DNA of 45,444 nt from the NCBI GenBank assembly GCA_020628815.1, contig JAHDEN010000032.1, positions 1-45,444 of the forward strand, read 5' to 3'. The notes under the pieces were generated by a model, which was not told the origin of the DNA, made no database searches, and worked only from the letters and a program-made list of their open reading frames with translations. Positions 1-8,631 of the stretch are shown in pieces (the stretch's first letter is position 1; every line of letters starts with the position of its first letter). The translations under genes were made by a program, and so were the position numbers. The DNA is from Chloroflexota bacterium. GTDB taxonomy: Bacteria; Chloroflexota; Anaerolineae; Promineifilales; Promineifilaceae.

Positions 1-236
1 GAGATTCTAGTCCAACTATGCAATATGCACAAGTAAATGACCCATGTACACAGCAAAGTGCTCAATTTGGTTCCTTTGTCATTCACGAACCTTTTATAAT
101 TTTCTCTTAAGAAAAAGATAACATTAAAGGCTGGAAGTAAATGTCTGTCTAAAACCAACACTGGGTTGGACAAGAAAAGCTCAGCGCTCTGTTCAAGGGG
201 TGCTTGACAGAGATTTAACCCAACTTCCGAACCACC
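1..236. other. Left-edge non-coding region
   Basis: No convincing gene is visible. An open run of about 35 codons ends in a stop at 108-110 and could be the tail of a gene cut by the window edge, but it has no recognisable features. A TTGACA hexamer at 204-209 resembles a -35 box, but no good -10 lies 16-18 bp downstream. The promoter of the following hydrolase gene therefore remains unassigned. Confidence 0.4.
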
Positions 237-1940
237 ATGAAAAAAAGCTATCTAACTGTCCCTGCAATTGTCTTTATCAGCCTATTGATTTTCTCAGGCT
301 TCGCTCAACCTCAATCAAATGTGCCACAAGTAAGCGCACAAAACGAAACGGTTCTGTACCTACCAGCCCTTGCGCTCCCCTCGGCCGCGCCAAATGTTCA
401 ACCCTCCCCTATCGCATGGGGGGTAAATTTCATCAATTCAGTTGATCACCCGGCCGACGATGTTGAATTCGCCGCAGGAAAATCAACCGGTGCTGGCTGG
501 AATCGGTGGCCGCTTTATTGGCATCGTATTGAAACCAGTGAAGGCTCATTTGATTGGAGTGAGCATGATGCAGTAGTAAGCGACGATCTCGCAAACGGAT
601 TTGAAATAAATGCGATCCTGCTGGGGACCCCGGGCTTTTATCTGAACGGCCGCAAGCCGGAAACAAAAGTAGGGCTTAACCCCAACGGACCGATCCAGCT
701 CAAATCGATCCAAACCGCAACCCCACGCGGGGTGCATGATCCCATCTTTTCAGATGGTTCAGATACGTTTGGTGAGGGTAAAACAATCAACCCAGACAAC
801 AAGTGGGCCCGATATGTGTTCAACATTGTTACCCGCTACAAGCCAGGAGGAGAGCTAGCCATCCAAAACAGTTGGCCAGCCGGGGTTGGCATTACCCACT
901 GGGAGATGTGGAACGAACCGGATTTTGCGATTTTTTGGGATGGGACCCAAGAAGATTTTGCCCGCCTGCTCAAAGTTGGGTACATGGCGGCCAAACAGGC
1001 TGATCCAAATGCAGTTGTTCTCAGCGGTGGGTTAGCCAATGTAGATGACCCTGATTACTACGAAAAGCTTCTCAACATCATTCAACAAGATCCTCACGCT
1101 GTTGAATACGGTTATTTCCACGATATATTTGCAACCCACAGCTACTCAAATTCATGGCAGTCATGGTTCCATGTTTGGAAAGCGCAGCGAGATATGGCTG
1201 AGCATGGGCTAACCAAAGATGTTTGGTTCAATGAATCGGGTGTTCCAGCTTGGGACGATTACCCAGGGCCGGTTTGGGACTCAAAAAGCCAATTCAGGTC
1301 AACGGTGCCTGAAGCGGGAGATTACATTATTCAGTCCGCATTTTATGCCCGATACGCGGGTGCAGACGCAATTTTTCACTTTCAGCTATATGATGGCTGT
1401 GGCAACCAGCCCGCCTTTACCGATTTTCGACCGCACAATGGAGAATTGTGTGACGGCAGTGGCAACTACAACGGAAAGCCGTGTGCCGGGGATGCCTACG
1501 GACTGTTTCGGAATCCGGCCGACAGTATTTGCTTTAGCCAGCATCCAGAGCCAGGGACAGCTCGGCCGGAAGCTTTAGCAGCATTTCAGATTTTGACCAA
1601 TGATGTTGGGCAAGCTGTCCCATATTGGCGCTCGCGCCAAGGGGAAGCGACCCCACTCGGCCAGCCGATTGAAATCATTGGGCTCTATCGGTTGGATACA
1701 AAACAGCGATTGGTTGGATTGTGGAATAGGTTTGAAGGGGAGCAGACAGTGATTATTCCGGCCGTTGACAGCTCCGCCACGCTTATCTTTTCAGATGGCA
1801 CACGCCAAACGATAACTCCGGCCGGTGGCAACTATGTGATCCAGCTACAGGGGGCGACTAATCAAAACTTTGTCCCAGACAAGTTTAATTCGTACATGAT
1901 CAGCGGCCGAACCGTTGTTTTGGTTGAGACATTGGAGTAA
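237..1940 (+). CDS. Secreted clan GH-A glycoside hydrolase (GH5/GH39-like)
   Basis: This 567-residue exported protein probably hydrolyses a polysaccharide or glycoside outside the cell. It opens with a signal peptide (Lys-Lys, then a hydrophobic stretch to about residue 23) and a short hydrophobic YLPALALP segment near residues 41-48. The rest looks like a TIM barrel. The motif WEMWNEPD puts the probable acid/base at Glu227, and WFNESG puts the probable nucleophile at Glu333, the usual strand-4/strand-7 pair of clan GH-A. A Cys-rich loop near residues 386-425 may form disulfides. The substrate cannot be read from sequence. No strong Shine-Dalgarno precedes the ATG. It converges on the exonuclease gene. 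Another GH-A enzyme lies at 42,814-44,235. Clan assignment is fairly sure; the family is not. Confidence 0.75.
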   Translation: MKKSYLTVPAIVFISLLIFSGFAQPQSNVPQVSAQNETVLYLPALALPSAAPNVQPSPIAWGVNFINSVDHPADDVEFAAGKSTGAGWNRWPLYWHRIETSEGSFDWSEHDAVVSDDLANGFEINAILLGTPGFYLNGRKPETKVGLNPNGPIQLKSIQTATPRGVHDPIFSDGSDTFGEGKTINPDNKWARYVFNIVTRYKPGGELAIQNSWPAGVGITHWEMWNEPDFAIFWDGTQEDFARLLKVGYMAAKQADPNAVVLSGGLANVDDPDYYEKLLNIIQQDPHAVEYGYFHDIFATHSYSNSWQSWFHVWKAQRDMAEHGLTKDVWFNESGVPAWDDYPGPVWDSKSQFRSTVPEAGDYIIQSAFYARYAGADAIFHFQLYDGCGNQPAFTDFRPHNGELCDGSGNYNGKPCAGDAYGLFRNPADSICFSQHPEPGTARPEALAAFQILTNDVGQAVPYWRSRQGEATPLGQPIEIIGLYRLDTKQRLVGLWNRFEGEQTVIIPAVDSSATLIFSDGTRQTITPAGGNYVIQLQGATNQNFVPDKFNSYMISGRTVVLVETLE

Positions 1941-1964
1941 GGCTTAATCCTTGGTCTAAAACTT

Positions 1965-2498
1965 CTATTTTGCTAAAACGTGTTTCAGAATCTCAGCCGT
2001 ATTCTTAGCGTCGTCAATCCCTCTATGCTGGCGCCCCTGATACGTGATATTCAAATTTTTCAGAGCGCGGCGCATCCCAACCCGCACTTTCAGATTTTCA
2101 GTTTCTGCGTATAACATTTTTAAATCTTTGTGGTTTAGCATTTCTGGTGGGATGGATTGTTTATGGAAGGTCAAATCATCCATAATCCGCTTGCGATCAT
2201 AATCAGACCATGAATACCAGATAAACGGCTCTGGCCCAATCCATTCAAAAAACGCGTTGAATGCGACGGGGAAAAGATCGGCCGCGGCAACGTCTGATTG
2301 CGTGATCGAAGTAAATTTGACACAAAATTCGCTCAGCACAGGATGAATCACCGGCCGGACAAATATTGAAAACTCACCCACAACTTCCAGAGCCGCATTA
2401 AGCTTAACCGCCCCGATTTCAATCGTCTCCATCTCGGCCGCATTCTCCCAACCTTTCCAACAGGTCGCCTCGATATCAACAACGATGTGATGAACCAC
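1965..2498 (-). CDS. DEDDh 3'-5' exonuclease (ERI1/KapD-like)
   Basis: This 177-residue protein is a single exonuclease domain of the DnaQ/RNase T superfamily. Visible motifs are D-I-E-A-T-C with Asp8 and Glu10 (Exo I), Asp99 in SWSDYD (Exo II), and His158-x4-Asp163 in HRGIDDA (Exo III, DEDDh type). Such enzymes remove nucleotides from the 3' ends of RNA or DNA using two metal ions. The D-x-E-A-T-C form resembles ERI1 and KapD proteins more than the DNA polymerase proofreading subunit. The start is GTG; an overlapping ATG is out of frame. It lies 14 bp downstream of the acetyltransferase gene and is probably co-transcribed with it. The specific substrate is unknown. Confidence 0.8.
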   Translation of the reverse strand: MVHHIVVDIEATCWKGWENAAEMETIEIGAVKLNAALEVVGEFSIFVRPVIHPVLSEFCVKFTSITQSDVAAADLFPVAFNAFFEWIGPEPFIWYSWSDYDRKRIMDDLTFHKQSIPPEMLNHKDLKMLYAETENLKVRVGMRRALKNLNITYQGRQHRGIDDAKNTAEILKHVLAK

Positions 2499-2512
2499 AT
2501 CAGACTTTTTTA

Positions 2513-3019
2513 TTAATTGCTCGCCGATGAGTCCCCCTCCTCTTGCCCTGTGGAATCAGCATCTGAAAAAGTCATCCCCATCGCATCTTCCCCATCGATC
2601 ACAAACCCTGTTTTAGAAAAACCAAATTTTGAATAAAACTTTTCGGCCGCCACATTGTCTGGGTGAACGGTTAAATAAACCCCTTCACACTCTGGCACAT
2701 CTAAATGGATTTTTTGCAAAAATTGTTTCATGGCAGCAGCCCCATAGCCGCTGCGTTGATACCGCTGATCGATCAGAAAGCCGCTAATGTAAACAACTTG
2801 TCGATTGTGCGGCCGGTGCATAAAGCTATAAAAGCCAACCAATTCATCTGAACCTGCATCGTAGATCCCAATCGGGTCATAACGCACCCCATCCGGCTGA
2901 ATATAGGCTTTGGCAATCGAAATTGCGACAGACGGGACAAACGACTGTTGATCAGGCATCACGTTTAACTTGATCGCATCCTCCCAGTTCTGCTGAGTAA
3001 TTGGCCGGAGATCTACCAA
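2513..3019 (-). CDS. GNAT-family N-acetyltransferase (diamine/spermidine-type)
   Basis: The protein (168 residues from the chosen start) opens with V-D-L-R-P-I-T-x-x-N-W and continues with V-x-x-x-Q-x-x-F-V, the pattern of polyamine-type GNAT acetyltransferases related to BltD/SpeG. The acetyl-CoA site is indicated by DQRYQRSGYGAAAM (the Q/R-x-x-G-x-G/A loop), and the C-terminal NVAAEKFYSKFGF matches the last GNAT helix. The frame is open up to TTG 3127, but AGGAG sits a proper distance before the TTG at 3019-3017, and homology begins there, so I use that start. It heads a likely two-gene operon with the exonuclease. Polyamine specificity is inference. Confidence 0.75.
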   Translation of the reverse strand: MVDLRPITQQNWEDAIKLNVMPDQQSFVPSVAISIAKAYIQPDGVRYDPIGIYDAGSDELVGFYSFMHRPHNRQVVYISGFLIDQRYQRSGYGAAAMKQFLQKIHLDVPECEGVYLTVHPDNVAAEKFYSKFGFSKTGFVIDGEDAMGMTFSDADSTGQEEGDSSASN

Positions 3020-3140
3020 TCTCTTGCTCCTTGTTTGGTTAACATAATCCTCTATGGTGTATGCAATTATACCGACAGTTGAAGTGCAACCAAAATTGAG
3101 AATTAAACAAAGCCGAAAGGCACGCAACCGGAAAGATCCG

Positions 3141-3183
3141 ATAAAACAAAAACGCCCCCAACAATCATAGATTGTTGGGGGCG
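3141..3183 (-). terminator. Intrinsic terminator of the 3,205-3,597 gene
   Basis: A perfect 13-bp stem (3153-3165 with 3171-3183) has a 5-nt loop. On the minus strand a T-rich tract follows (complement of 3141-3152). It lies 22 bp beyond the stop of the small membrane protein gene. Confidence 0.85.
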
Positions 3184-3204
3184 ATGAAACAGGGGAGAAA
3201 GAAT

Positions 3205-3597
3205 TTACTTTTTATCTTGTAGCGTATTGCTGAGTGCGTAAAGTCCGCCAAAGATCATAAAGATGGGCCAGATGTTGCCCCAGTTCAAATTAAAGAACCA
3301 GACAGAAGCGATCAGCACCATACTGAGTACGCCGATAACTGATGACATATCAACCCCTTCGCCGTTCCTGATCGAACGAACTGTCTTAAACGTCATCGCA
3401 CCGATTGGGACAAAAAATACGATGGGCCAGACTTGTCCCATTGAAAATCCAAAATTGATTGCTGCTAGAAACGCTAGCCCCATCAAGATCACCACAGACC
3501 CGCCTAAAAATCCATAAACTTTTTCATCACTCATTAGGTCGGTATCTTGGTTTGCTTTTTCTTCAGCTTTTAGGGTTTCAATATATTCTTTGCTCAT
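3205..3597 (-). CDS. Small membrane protein, LiaF/LiaI-like TM region
   Basis: A 130-residue protein of unknown function with four likely membrane segments: two hydrophobic hairpins (about residues 28-65 and 83-125) separated by a short charged loop (RSIRNGEG). The last segment, NWGNIWPIFMIFGGLYAL, resembles the W-x-x-x-LI-x-x-G pattern of LiaI/LiaF-like transmembrane domains, but no regulatory domain is attached. The N terminus is charged and presumably cytoplasmic. A GGAG ribosome site precedes the ATG, a stand-alone terminator follows, and another terminator separates it from the upstream ATPase gene. It is probably monocistronic. The function is not known. Confidence 0.6.
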   Translation of the reverse strand: MSKEYIETLKAEEKANQDTDLMSDEKVYGFLGGSVVILMGLAFLAAINFGFSMGQVWPIVFFVPIGAMTFKTVRSIRNGEGVDMSSVIGVLSMVLIASVWFFNLNWGNIWPIFMIFGGLYALSNTLQDKK

Positions 3598-3698
3598 GTC
3601 ACTATCTCCATTTATCTACTTTCTGATCGGTTTGGATCGAAAGAACTTGTTTGAATTGATAGAGATAGAATACCGAATTTGCAGGAACCCGTAATGAC

Positions 3699-3723
3699 AA
3701 AAAAGGTTGAACCTATATCAACC
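3699..3723 (-). terminator. Intrinsic terminator of the 3,736-5,040 gene
   Basis: On the minus strand, 13 bp past the stop codon, GGTTGA pairs with TCAACC across a short loop and is followed by TTTTTTG. The stem is short (6 bp) but the T-tract is good. Confidence 0.65.
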
Positions 3724-3735
3724 AGGTGGTTGATT

Positions 3736-5040
3736 TTAATCTAAACCATATATCTGCCGGGCGCGGATGCCAGCTTGGCCGATACGGGAAACGACACGGT
3801 CGATTCCAACTAAAGTACGCTCACGAACTTCATCTGTTACATTACGCGAGGTGTGAATCGTGACCTTCATATGATTAAAGGCTTCACGTGTGAGTTCGGC
3901 CGGTTGCTCCCCGTTTCGTACCAAGACCCCAATGCCCAACTGCTCAATCGCATCAAACAGCCAAACAAAACGGATGATTGCGTTGTAGTCGGTGCGCAAT
4001 TCATCCAGTGAAAAACCCTGCATCAGCAATGTATATTTAGAATCAGGCTGTAAGCTGCCCGGCCGGCCGGTAAGTTCGTCCCACGCTTTGGTTAAAAACT
4101 GATACCACTCAGTTTCATACATCGGGGCCTGCACCGCCTCCCGAAAATCAACCATAATCACTAAAGAGTCAACATCGAGCAACGTTTGGTACGGCAAACG
4201 CTCCGCTCTGTAAACCGGCTGATTCCCCAGCTTATCGAACAGCTCCCAGACAGATTCATACGGCCATATGACAGAATCGGCCGGGTCGCCCGAGCGCAAG
4301 TCTGGCCCCTCGAACCGGTAAATAATTGGGGAGTTTGCCTCCAACTCTAACTGCGGGAAGTCATACTGGTTTGATGTCCCGATCACCAGCAGATTGCGCG
4401 AGGTCATGTCGGGCAATGTGGGGGAATAACCACTTGGCTCCACCTCGTCTGCAAACACGATCCGCATCGGGGCTAACGTGCGATCAATAAAATCCTCGAG
4501 CCGCGGCCGTACAAAACGATGATTGGTAATGTCCCACGCATAGAACCGGTGGAGTTCTGACCATTTACGAACAGACAATAAGCTGACTGAACCGCCGCAA
4601 AACATCCGTTTTGGCACCTGATAGGTTCGCTCGTGAAAGTTTTTCATTTCTGGGCTGATGGCGTCAGGCAATCCCAACCTATCCCGCAGTACCCGATCTA
4701 ACACATACAAAAATGTGGTTTTCCCGGTGCCAGGCACCCCACAAATCACAATGGGGGACAATGCGGTTTCAACTGAATCATTTTCCGCCCTGTTCCACCA
4801 AAAGCTGCCCCATCCGGCATTCTCTTTTTTCTGCTCAAGGCTTTGATCAGGGTCAGGCAGCTCGGTAGTTAAAAAGTCTGCAACCCGGCCGACGATCTCT
4901 TTGTGATCTTCGCCAAATTTGGTTGTGTCTAGCCCGGCCGTTTGGCCGACAGAAATAACATGGTCCCAAATTTCGGCCGAAAGCTCGGCTGGTTTGCGAT
5001 GGATAAAGCTTGGTTGATTGGTCTGGCCGGTTTCAGGCAT
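3736..5040 (-). CDS. P-loop AAA-type ATPase, possibly ZapE/AFG1-like
   Basis: A 434-residue soluble protein with a Walker A motif GVPGTGKTT (residues 101-109), a Walker-B-like IVFADEVE (194-201) and a following VIGTSNQYDFPQLE that looks like the sensor-1 TSN segment of AFG1/ZapE ATPases. In that family the order is Walker A, then LCFDEF, then a TSN motif; the resemblance is clear in layout but weak in detail. An unusual feature is the tail of about 180 residues with no recognised motif. No partner gene is evident: its neighbours are a glyoxalase-like gene, transcribed divergently, and a small membrane protein. The NTPase assignment is firm. The AFG1/ZapE link and any role in division or proteostasis are inference. 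Confidence 0.6.
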   Translation of the reverse strand: MPETGQTNQPSFIHRKPAELSAEIWDHVISVGQTAGLDTTKFGEDHKEIVGRVADFLTTELPDPDQSLEQKKENAGWGSFWWNRAENDSVETALSPIVICGVPGTGKTTFLYVLDRVLRDRLGLPDAISPEMKNFHERTYQVPKRMFCGGSVSLLSVRKWSELHRFYAWDITNHRFVRPRLEDFIDRTLAPMRIVFADEVEPSGYSPTLPDMTSRNLLVIGTSNQYDFPQLELEANSPIIYRFEGPDLRSGDPADSVIWPYESVWELFDKLGNQPVYRAERLPYQTLLDVDSLVIMVDFREAVQAPMYETEWYQFLTKAWDELTGRPGSLQPDSKYTLLMQGFSLDELRTDYNAIIRFVWLFDAIEQLGIGVLVRNGEQPAELTREAFNHMKVTIHTSRNVTDEVRERTLVGIDRVVSRIGQAGIRARQIYGLD

Positions 5041-5141
5041 AGTGGGCCTATTCTACTGAATAGAATTTAGAGAAAAAAAGATTCCACCCTTTTTCTTCCA
5101 AAGTTCTAGCAATTGCACTTCCCATTTCTCAAAATCAACGC

Positions 5142-5170
5142 TTGCCCAACCTGCCAAAGGTGACTATCCT
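5142..5170 (+). promoter_or_regulatory. Predicted sigma70-type promoter of the glyoxalase-like gene
   Basis: TTGCCC (5142-5147), a 17-bp spacer and TATCCT (5165-5170) lie about 37 bp upstream of the ATG at 5207. A GGAG/AAAGG ribosome-binding region follows in the leader. Confidence 0.5.
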
Positions 5171-5206
5171 CGAACCTTAATTCTTAAACCAAAACGGAGA
5201 AAGGTC

Positions 5207-5848
5207 ATGCATTTACCCGACCACATTATTTATTTTGTACCCGATTTAGCAGAAGCAACCGACTACTTTGAATCAACTTGGGGAGTACGGCCGAAATTTG
5301 GCGGGCAGCACCCCGGCCGGGGCAGTCACAACGCCCTGCTATCTCTGGGTGACTCAACCTATCTTGAAATCATCGCTCCCGATCCGACACAGCCCACGCC
5401 GCCACAGCCACGCTCATTTGGGATGGATCGGTTATCTAAAGCCAAACTGGTCACATGGGCGGTCACTTCAACAGATATCAACCAATCGATTCAAAACGCC
5501 ACCGGTGCCGGCTACGACCCTGGGCCAGCGTACGATGGTGCACGGGCACGCAGCGATGGGTCGATGATGAACTGGAAGCTTACCAGAAGGGATGAGGCGA
5601 TTACGGGAGACAATCCCCCCGGAAATTGGTTGATCCCATTCTTGATCGATTGGGGCAACACCCCCCATCCGGCTAAAAACAATCCGACCGGATGCACATT
5701 GGTTTCTGTTCGCGCCACTCACCCAGAACCTGAGCCTGTGCGACACATGCTGGCGACGTTGGGCGTCGATTGCCCAGTCGAAAAAGGGGATTCTGTTCAG
5801 TTAATTGCAACAGTAGACACTCCCAAAGGGCTCCTAGAATTAAAGTAA
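5207..5848 (+). CDS. Glyoxalase-like (VOC superfamily) protein
   Basis: A 213-residue protein matching the glyoxalase-like family often annotated Glyoxalase_3. The N-terminal M-H-L-P-D-H-I-x-Y and DLAEATDYFESTWGVRP form the first beta-alpha-beta unit of a vicinal oxygen chelate module. A second unit follows around WAVTSTDINQSIQNATGAG, with a third strand pair near VSVRATHPEPEPV. VOC proteins bind a metal and act as isomerases, dioxygenases or resistance proteins. His6 and Glu68 (in TYLEIIA) are plausible ligands. The substrate is unknown. It has its own promoter and a strong terminator shared with convergent purH, so it is monocistronic. Confidence 0.7.
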   Translation: MHLPDHIIYFVPDLAEATDYFESTWGVRPKFGGQHPGRGSHNALLSLGDSTYLEIIAPDPTQPTPPQPRSFGMDRLSKAKLVTWAVTSTDINQSIQNATGAGYDPGPAYDGARARSDGSMMNWKLTRRDEAITGDNPPGNWLIPFLIDWGNTPHPAKNNPTGCTLVSVRATHPEPEPVRHMLATLGVDCPVEKGDSVQLIATVDTPKGLLELK

Positions 5849-5855
5849 CCGAAGA

Positions 5856-5886
5856 CCGGTCTGGTTTTAAAAACCAGACCGGATTT
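5856..5886 (+). terminator. Terminator between glyoxalase-like gene and purH
   Basis: Near-perfect dyad: 5856-5868 pairs with 5870-5882, followed by ATTTT on the plus strand. On the minus strand no T-tract follows, so it is mainly a plus-strand terminator, though the hairpin may also help end purH transcripts. Confidence 0.75.
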
Positions 5887-5891
5887 TGAAC

Positions 5892-7433
5892 CTAATGTCT
5901 AAAATGACGGGTGCCGGTCATAACCATGGCCAGCCCCAGTTTATTGACGGCCGCTATCACCTCATCATCGCGAACCGAACCGCCTGGTTGCACAACTGCA
6001 GTTACGCCAGCCTGTGCCGCAGCTTCGATCCCATCTGCAAAGGGGAAGAATGCGTCTGAAGCCATCGCTGCCCCTTGCGACTGATCTCCGGCCTTTTTGG
6101 CCGCCAGCTCCACTGCGTCGATGCGGCTGCTCATGCCGCCCCCGATGCCAACTGTGGCATCGCCTTGCGCAAACACAATCCCGTTTGATTTGACATGGTT
6201 TACCGCCGCCCACGCGGTTTTAAGGGATGCGGATTCTGCGGCCGTAGGTTGACGCTCGCTTACAACGGTCCAAGTAGCTGATTCCGGATCACCCATATCA
6301 CGGTCTTGGATCAACACACCCCCTTTGATAGAACGTATCTCTAATCCAGCCTCTGGTTGAACTTGGTCGCCCAACGCGATCAGCCTGCAGTTCTTTTTCT
6401 TCTCGGCAAAATAGGTTTTGGCCTCTGCGCTGAAAGAAGGAGCCACAATAGCTTCAACAAATAGTTTTGCTTCACGTATTTTCTCGGCAAATTCGCTATC
6501 AACAGGTCGATTAACGGCGATTACCCCGCCAAATGCCGATACGGGATCAGAAGCCAGCGCGGCCGGAAATGCGCCAGGTGCTGAATCAGCCGTGGCGATG
6601 CCGCACGGGCACAAGTGTTTCACGATCACAACCGTTGGTCCTGAGTAACTTTCGGCCGCTCGCCATGCCGCATCTACATCGAGCAGATTGTTGTACGAGA
6701 GCGGTTTACCTTGCAACAGCTGCCCACCCAGCGGTCCGGCATTTGGGTCGGCCGAATAAAGTCCTGCACTTTGATGCGGGTTTTCCCCATAGCGCAACGA
6801 CTGAGTCTTGACTAAGTGTTGCGAGTAGGTGGCCGGAACCGGCTCATCTTCGCCGCCCAAACTAGCCATCCAAGCAGATATGGCTGTGTCATAGTCGCGC
6901 GTGTGCTGAAACGCTTTTAGGGCCAATCGCTGGCGGGTAGCGGCCGAAATCGACCCATCTTGTTTAAGCTCGTTGAGCACAACGCCATAATCTAGCGGAT
7001 CGCAGATAACTGTCACCCGTGAAAAGTTTTTAGCAGCAGCCCGCAAAAGGGTAACCCCACCAATATCAATTTGCTCAATCGCATCAGCGACCGTCACATC
7101 TGGCTGTGCAACTGTCTCTTCAAACGGATAGAGATTACAGACAACCATATCAACCGCTTTGATTCCGTTTGCGGCCAAGTCAGCTTCATCGTCTGGAATA
7201 TCCCGGGCCAAAATCCCCCCATGGACGGCCGGATGCAATGTTTTAACACGGCCGCCCAACATTTCGGGCGCCCCCGTCACGGCGGATACCTCTCTAACGG
7301 TTAATCCGATGCCGGCTAATTCGCGCGCGGTTCCCCCACTTGCAACAAGCTCCCAGCCCAATTGAGACAGTTGGCGGCCGAAGCCGGTCAACCCCATTTT
7401 GTTATAGACAGACAAAATCACTCTAGGTTTCAT
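5892..7433 (-). CDS. purH: Bifunctional AICAR transformylase/IMP cyclohydrolase
   Basis: PurH catalyses the last two steps of IMP synthesis: formyl transfer from 10-formyl-THF to AICAR, then ring closure. From the chosen ATG the protein has 513 residues, the normal length. Residues 1 to about 145 are the MGS-like cyclohydrolase domain, with SGGTA near residue 32 and [13 protein letters not shown] at 61-73. The transformylase domain contains RYGENPHQ (214-221), the catalytic Lys272-His273 pair in VKHLCPCG, and DPVSAFGGV. The frame stays open to 7631, but that extension is AT-rich and unlike PurH. The ATG at 7433 has GGAGG upstream and begins the conserved [10 protein letters not shown] strand. 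A dyad in the leader (7571-7591) may regulate it. Confidence 0.95.
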   Translation of the reverse strand: MKPRVILSVYNKMGLTGFGRQLSQLGWELVASGGTARELAGIGLTVREVSAVTGAPEMLGGRVKTLHPAVHGGILARDIPDDEADLAANGIKAVDMVVCNLYPFEETVAQPDVTVADAIEQIDIGGVTLLRAAAKNFSRVTVICDPLDYGVVLNELKQDGSISAATRQRLALKAFQHTRDYDTAISAWMASLGGEDEPVPATYSQHLVKTQSLRYGENPHQSAGLYSADPNAGPLGGQLLQGKPLSYNNLLDVDAAWRAAESYSGPTVVIVKHLCPCGIATADSAPGAFPAALASDPVSAFGGVIAVNRPVDSEFAEKIREAKLFVEAIVAPSFSAEAKTYFAEKKKNCRLIALGDQVQPEAGLEIRSIKGGVLIQDRDMGDPESATWTVVSERQPTAAESASLKTAWAAVNHVKSNGIVFAQGDATVGIGGGMSSRIDAVELAAKKAGDQSQGAAMASDAFFPFADGIEAAAQAGVTAVVQPGGSVRDDEVIAAVNKLGLAMVMTGTRHFRH

Positions 7434-7860
7434 ACGGTTAGAATTTCCTCCAAATAACAGTGACTTACCGGTTTTTAAATAAAAAGAAGTAGCATCGGGA
7501 AAATTTATTTTACCTCTTTTATAAATTAATTTTTGAAATGTAAAGAGGGCTAACACAACAGAATAAAATAGTTTACAGGTCAGCTGTAAACATTTTTTTC
7601 TTTCCCATATTGGTCGATTTCTGTGTGACAAATCTCATAGTATCAACGTATTAGGCACAGTAACATGGTGTCAGAACAGGGGCATAATAGAGACCACAGG
7701 AAAACTCGGTTTGCCCCCGCACACACCAAAAAGCACGATTTTGCTAGAACCACTTTAAGTTCAATCATGTATGCTAACGGTTTAAGATTATTGGAAAAGG
7801 TCTAAACTAAATGCAATTGAGCTTCTGGCAATCGAAGAAAAAAAGGAAGACTAAATTAAT
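7434..7860. other. Intergenic region between purH and DUF3307 gene
   Basis: About 430 bp between divergent genes. It holds the purH leader with its dyad at 7571-7591, then AT-rich sequence, a CRP-like half-conserved dyad (TGTGA-N6-TCATA at 7624-7639), and a 17-codon mini-ORF just before the DUF3307 start. No other gene or RNA was recognised. Confidence 0.5.
7571..7598. promoter_or_regulatory. Dyad in the purH 5' region (operator or terminator hairpin)
   Basis: GTTTACAG (7571-7578) and CTGTAAAC (7584-7591) form a perfect 8-bp inverted repeat with a 5-bp centre. It lies about 140 bp upstream of the purH start. On the plus strand a run of seven Ts follows, so it could also terminate rightward transcription, but no plus-strand gene lies upstream. 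An operator for a dimeric repressor is the alternative. Confidence 0.4.
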
Positions 7861-7864
7861 ATGA
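7811..7864 (+). CDS. Possible 17-residue leader peptide
   Basis: An ATG at 7811 opens 17 codons (MQLSFWQSKKKRKTKLI) whose TGA stop overlaps the ATG of the DUF3307 gene in an ATGA arrangement. AAGG lies 9 nt upstream. Its basic tail is coded by the purine-rich stretch that also serves as the downstream ribosome-binding site (AGGAAG), so the ORF could be coincidental. If translated, it would couple translation to the membrane protein. Confidence 0.2.
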   Translation: MQLSFWQSKKKRKTKLI

Positions 7865-8568
7865 TCATGTCTATGATTTTAGCTCACTTAGTGGGCGACT
7901 ATATTTTGCAGTGGGATTCACTTGCTGCATGGAAAAGCCAGAAACTTGCAGGGGTATTGGTACATTGCTCAATTGTGACCGCAGTGACGTTTTTGTTTGT
8001 CTTGCCATTTGAGGGGTTCTGGTGGCAAGGGGCATTATTTATTAGCGCATGCCATCTATTTATAGACCTTACTCAATTACCAATTACAAAAAAACCGAAA
8101 AGTGGTGTTTACCCGTTGCTTCGGTTTACAGCGGACCAGCTTCTGCACATCATGGTCATTGCACTGGCTCTTTACTGGGGCGGGTATTTTCAAATGGGTG
8201 CGTTTTGGCCAGCCGCACTGATCGAAATGGGAAACCGGCCGGGTCTCATGATCATTCTCGTCTACACCCTGCTCGCTATGCCAGCGTGGGTCGTTTTAGA
8301 ATTTACCGGCTATGGCTTGGCAAATGGATCTCCGCCCAATTTTCAACGGGCATCAAATAAATATGTGACATCACTTGAGAGATTCCTGATCACAACCTCT
8401 GTTATTTCAGGGCAATATATGTTGATACCGGTTATCACCGCTCCCCGCCTTTACTTAGAAAGAGAGTCTGTGGTCGAAAATAAAGAAACCGCAATTTACC
8501 TGACTAAATTGCTAGGAAGTATCGCTCTTGCAACCGTCATGGGTGTTGGGCTACGATGGATAGTGTAG
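7861..8568 (+). CDS. DUF3307 family membrane protein
   Basis: A 235-residue multi-pass membrane protein. The N-terminal HLVGDYILQWD, the later CHLFIDLTQL and DQLLHIMVIALAL are the polar motifs inside helices that mark DUF3307 proteins. Histidine, aspartate and glutamine residues recur at membrane faces, suggesting metal or proton binding, but no function is established for the family. Five to six hydrophobic segments are visible, the last at the C terminus. It starts with clustered ATGs (7861, 7867); I take the first because AGGAAG is correctly spaced. The Crp/Fnr gene follows 63 bp later with its own upstream AT-rich region. Confidence 0.7.
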   Translation: MIMSMILAHLVGDYILQWDSLAAWKSQKLAGVLVHCSIVTAVTFLFVLPFEGFWWQGALFISACHLFIDLTQLPITKKPKSGVYPLLRFTADQLLHIMVIALALYWGGYFQMGAFWPAALIEMGNRPGLMIILVYTLLAMPAWVVLEFTGYGLANGSPPNFQRASNKYVTSLERFLITTSVISGQYMLIPVITAPRLYLERESVVENKETAIYLTKLLGSIALATVMGVGLRWIV

Positions 8569-8631
8569 AAAACGGAATGAAAGCGTAGGGATAATGGAAA
8601 GTCAATTTTATTTTTTCGAATAATATTTGCC

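Noticed and set aside
3..110. Open frame at the left edge as the tail of a gene
   Set aside because: Only about 35 codons, no recognisable features and AT-rich; chance is a sufficient explanation.
7434..7631. N-terminal extension of PurH by 66 residues
   Set aside because: AT-rich, unlike PurH, and the ATG at 7433 has a GGAGG ribosome site and begins the conserved first strand.
7624..7639. CRP-like site TGTGA-N6-TCATA
   Set aside because: One half-site is imperfect and it is over 200 bp from the next start; a single match in AT-rich DNA is weak evidence.
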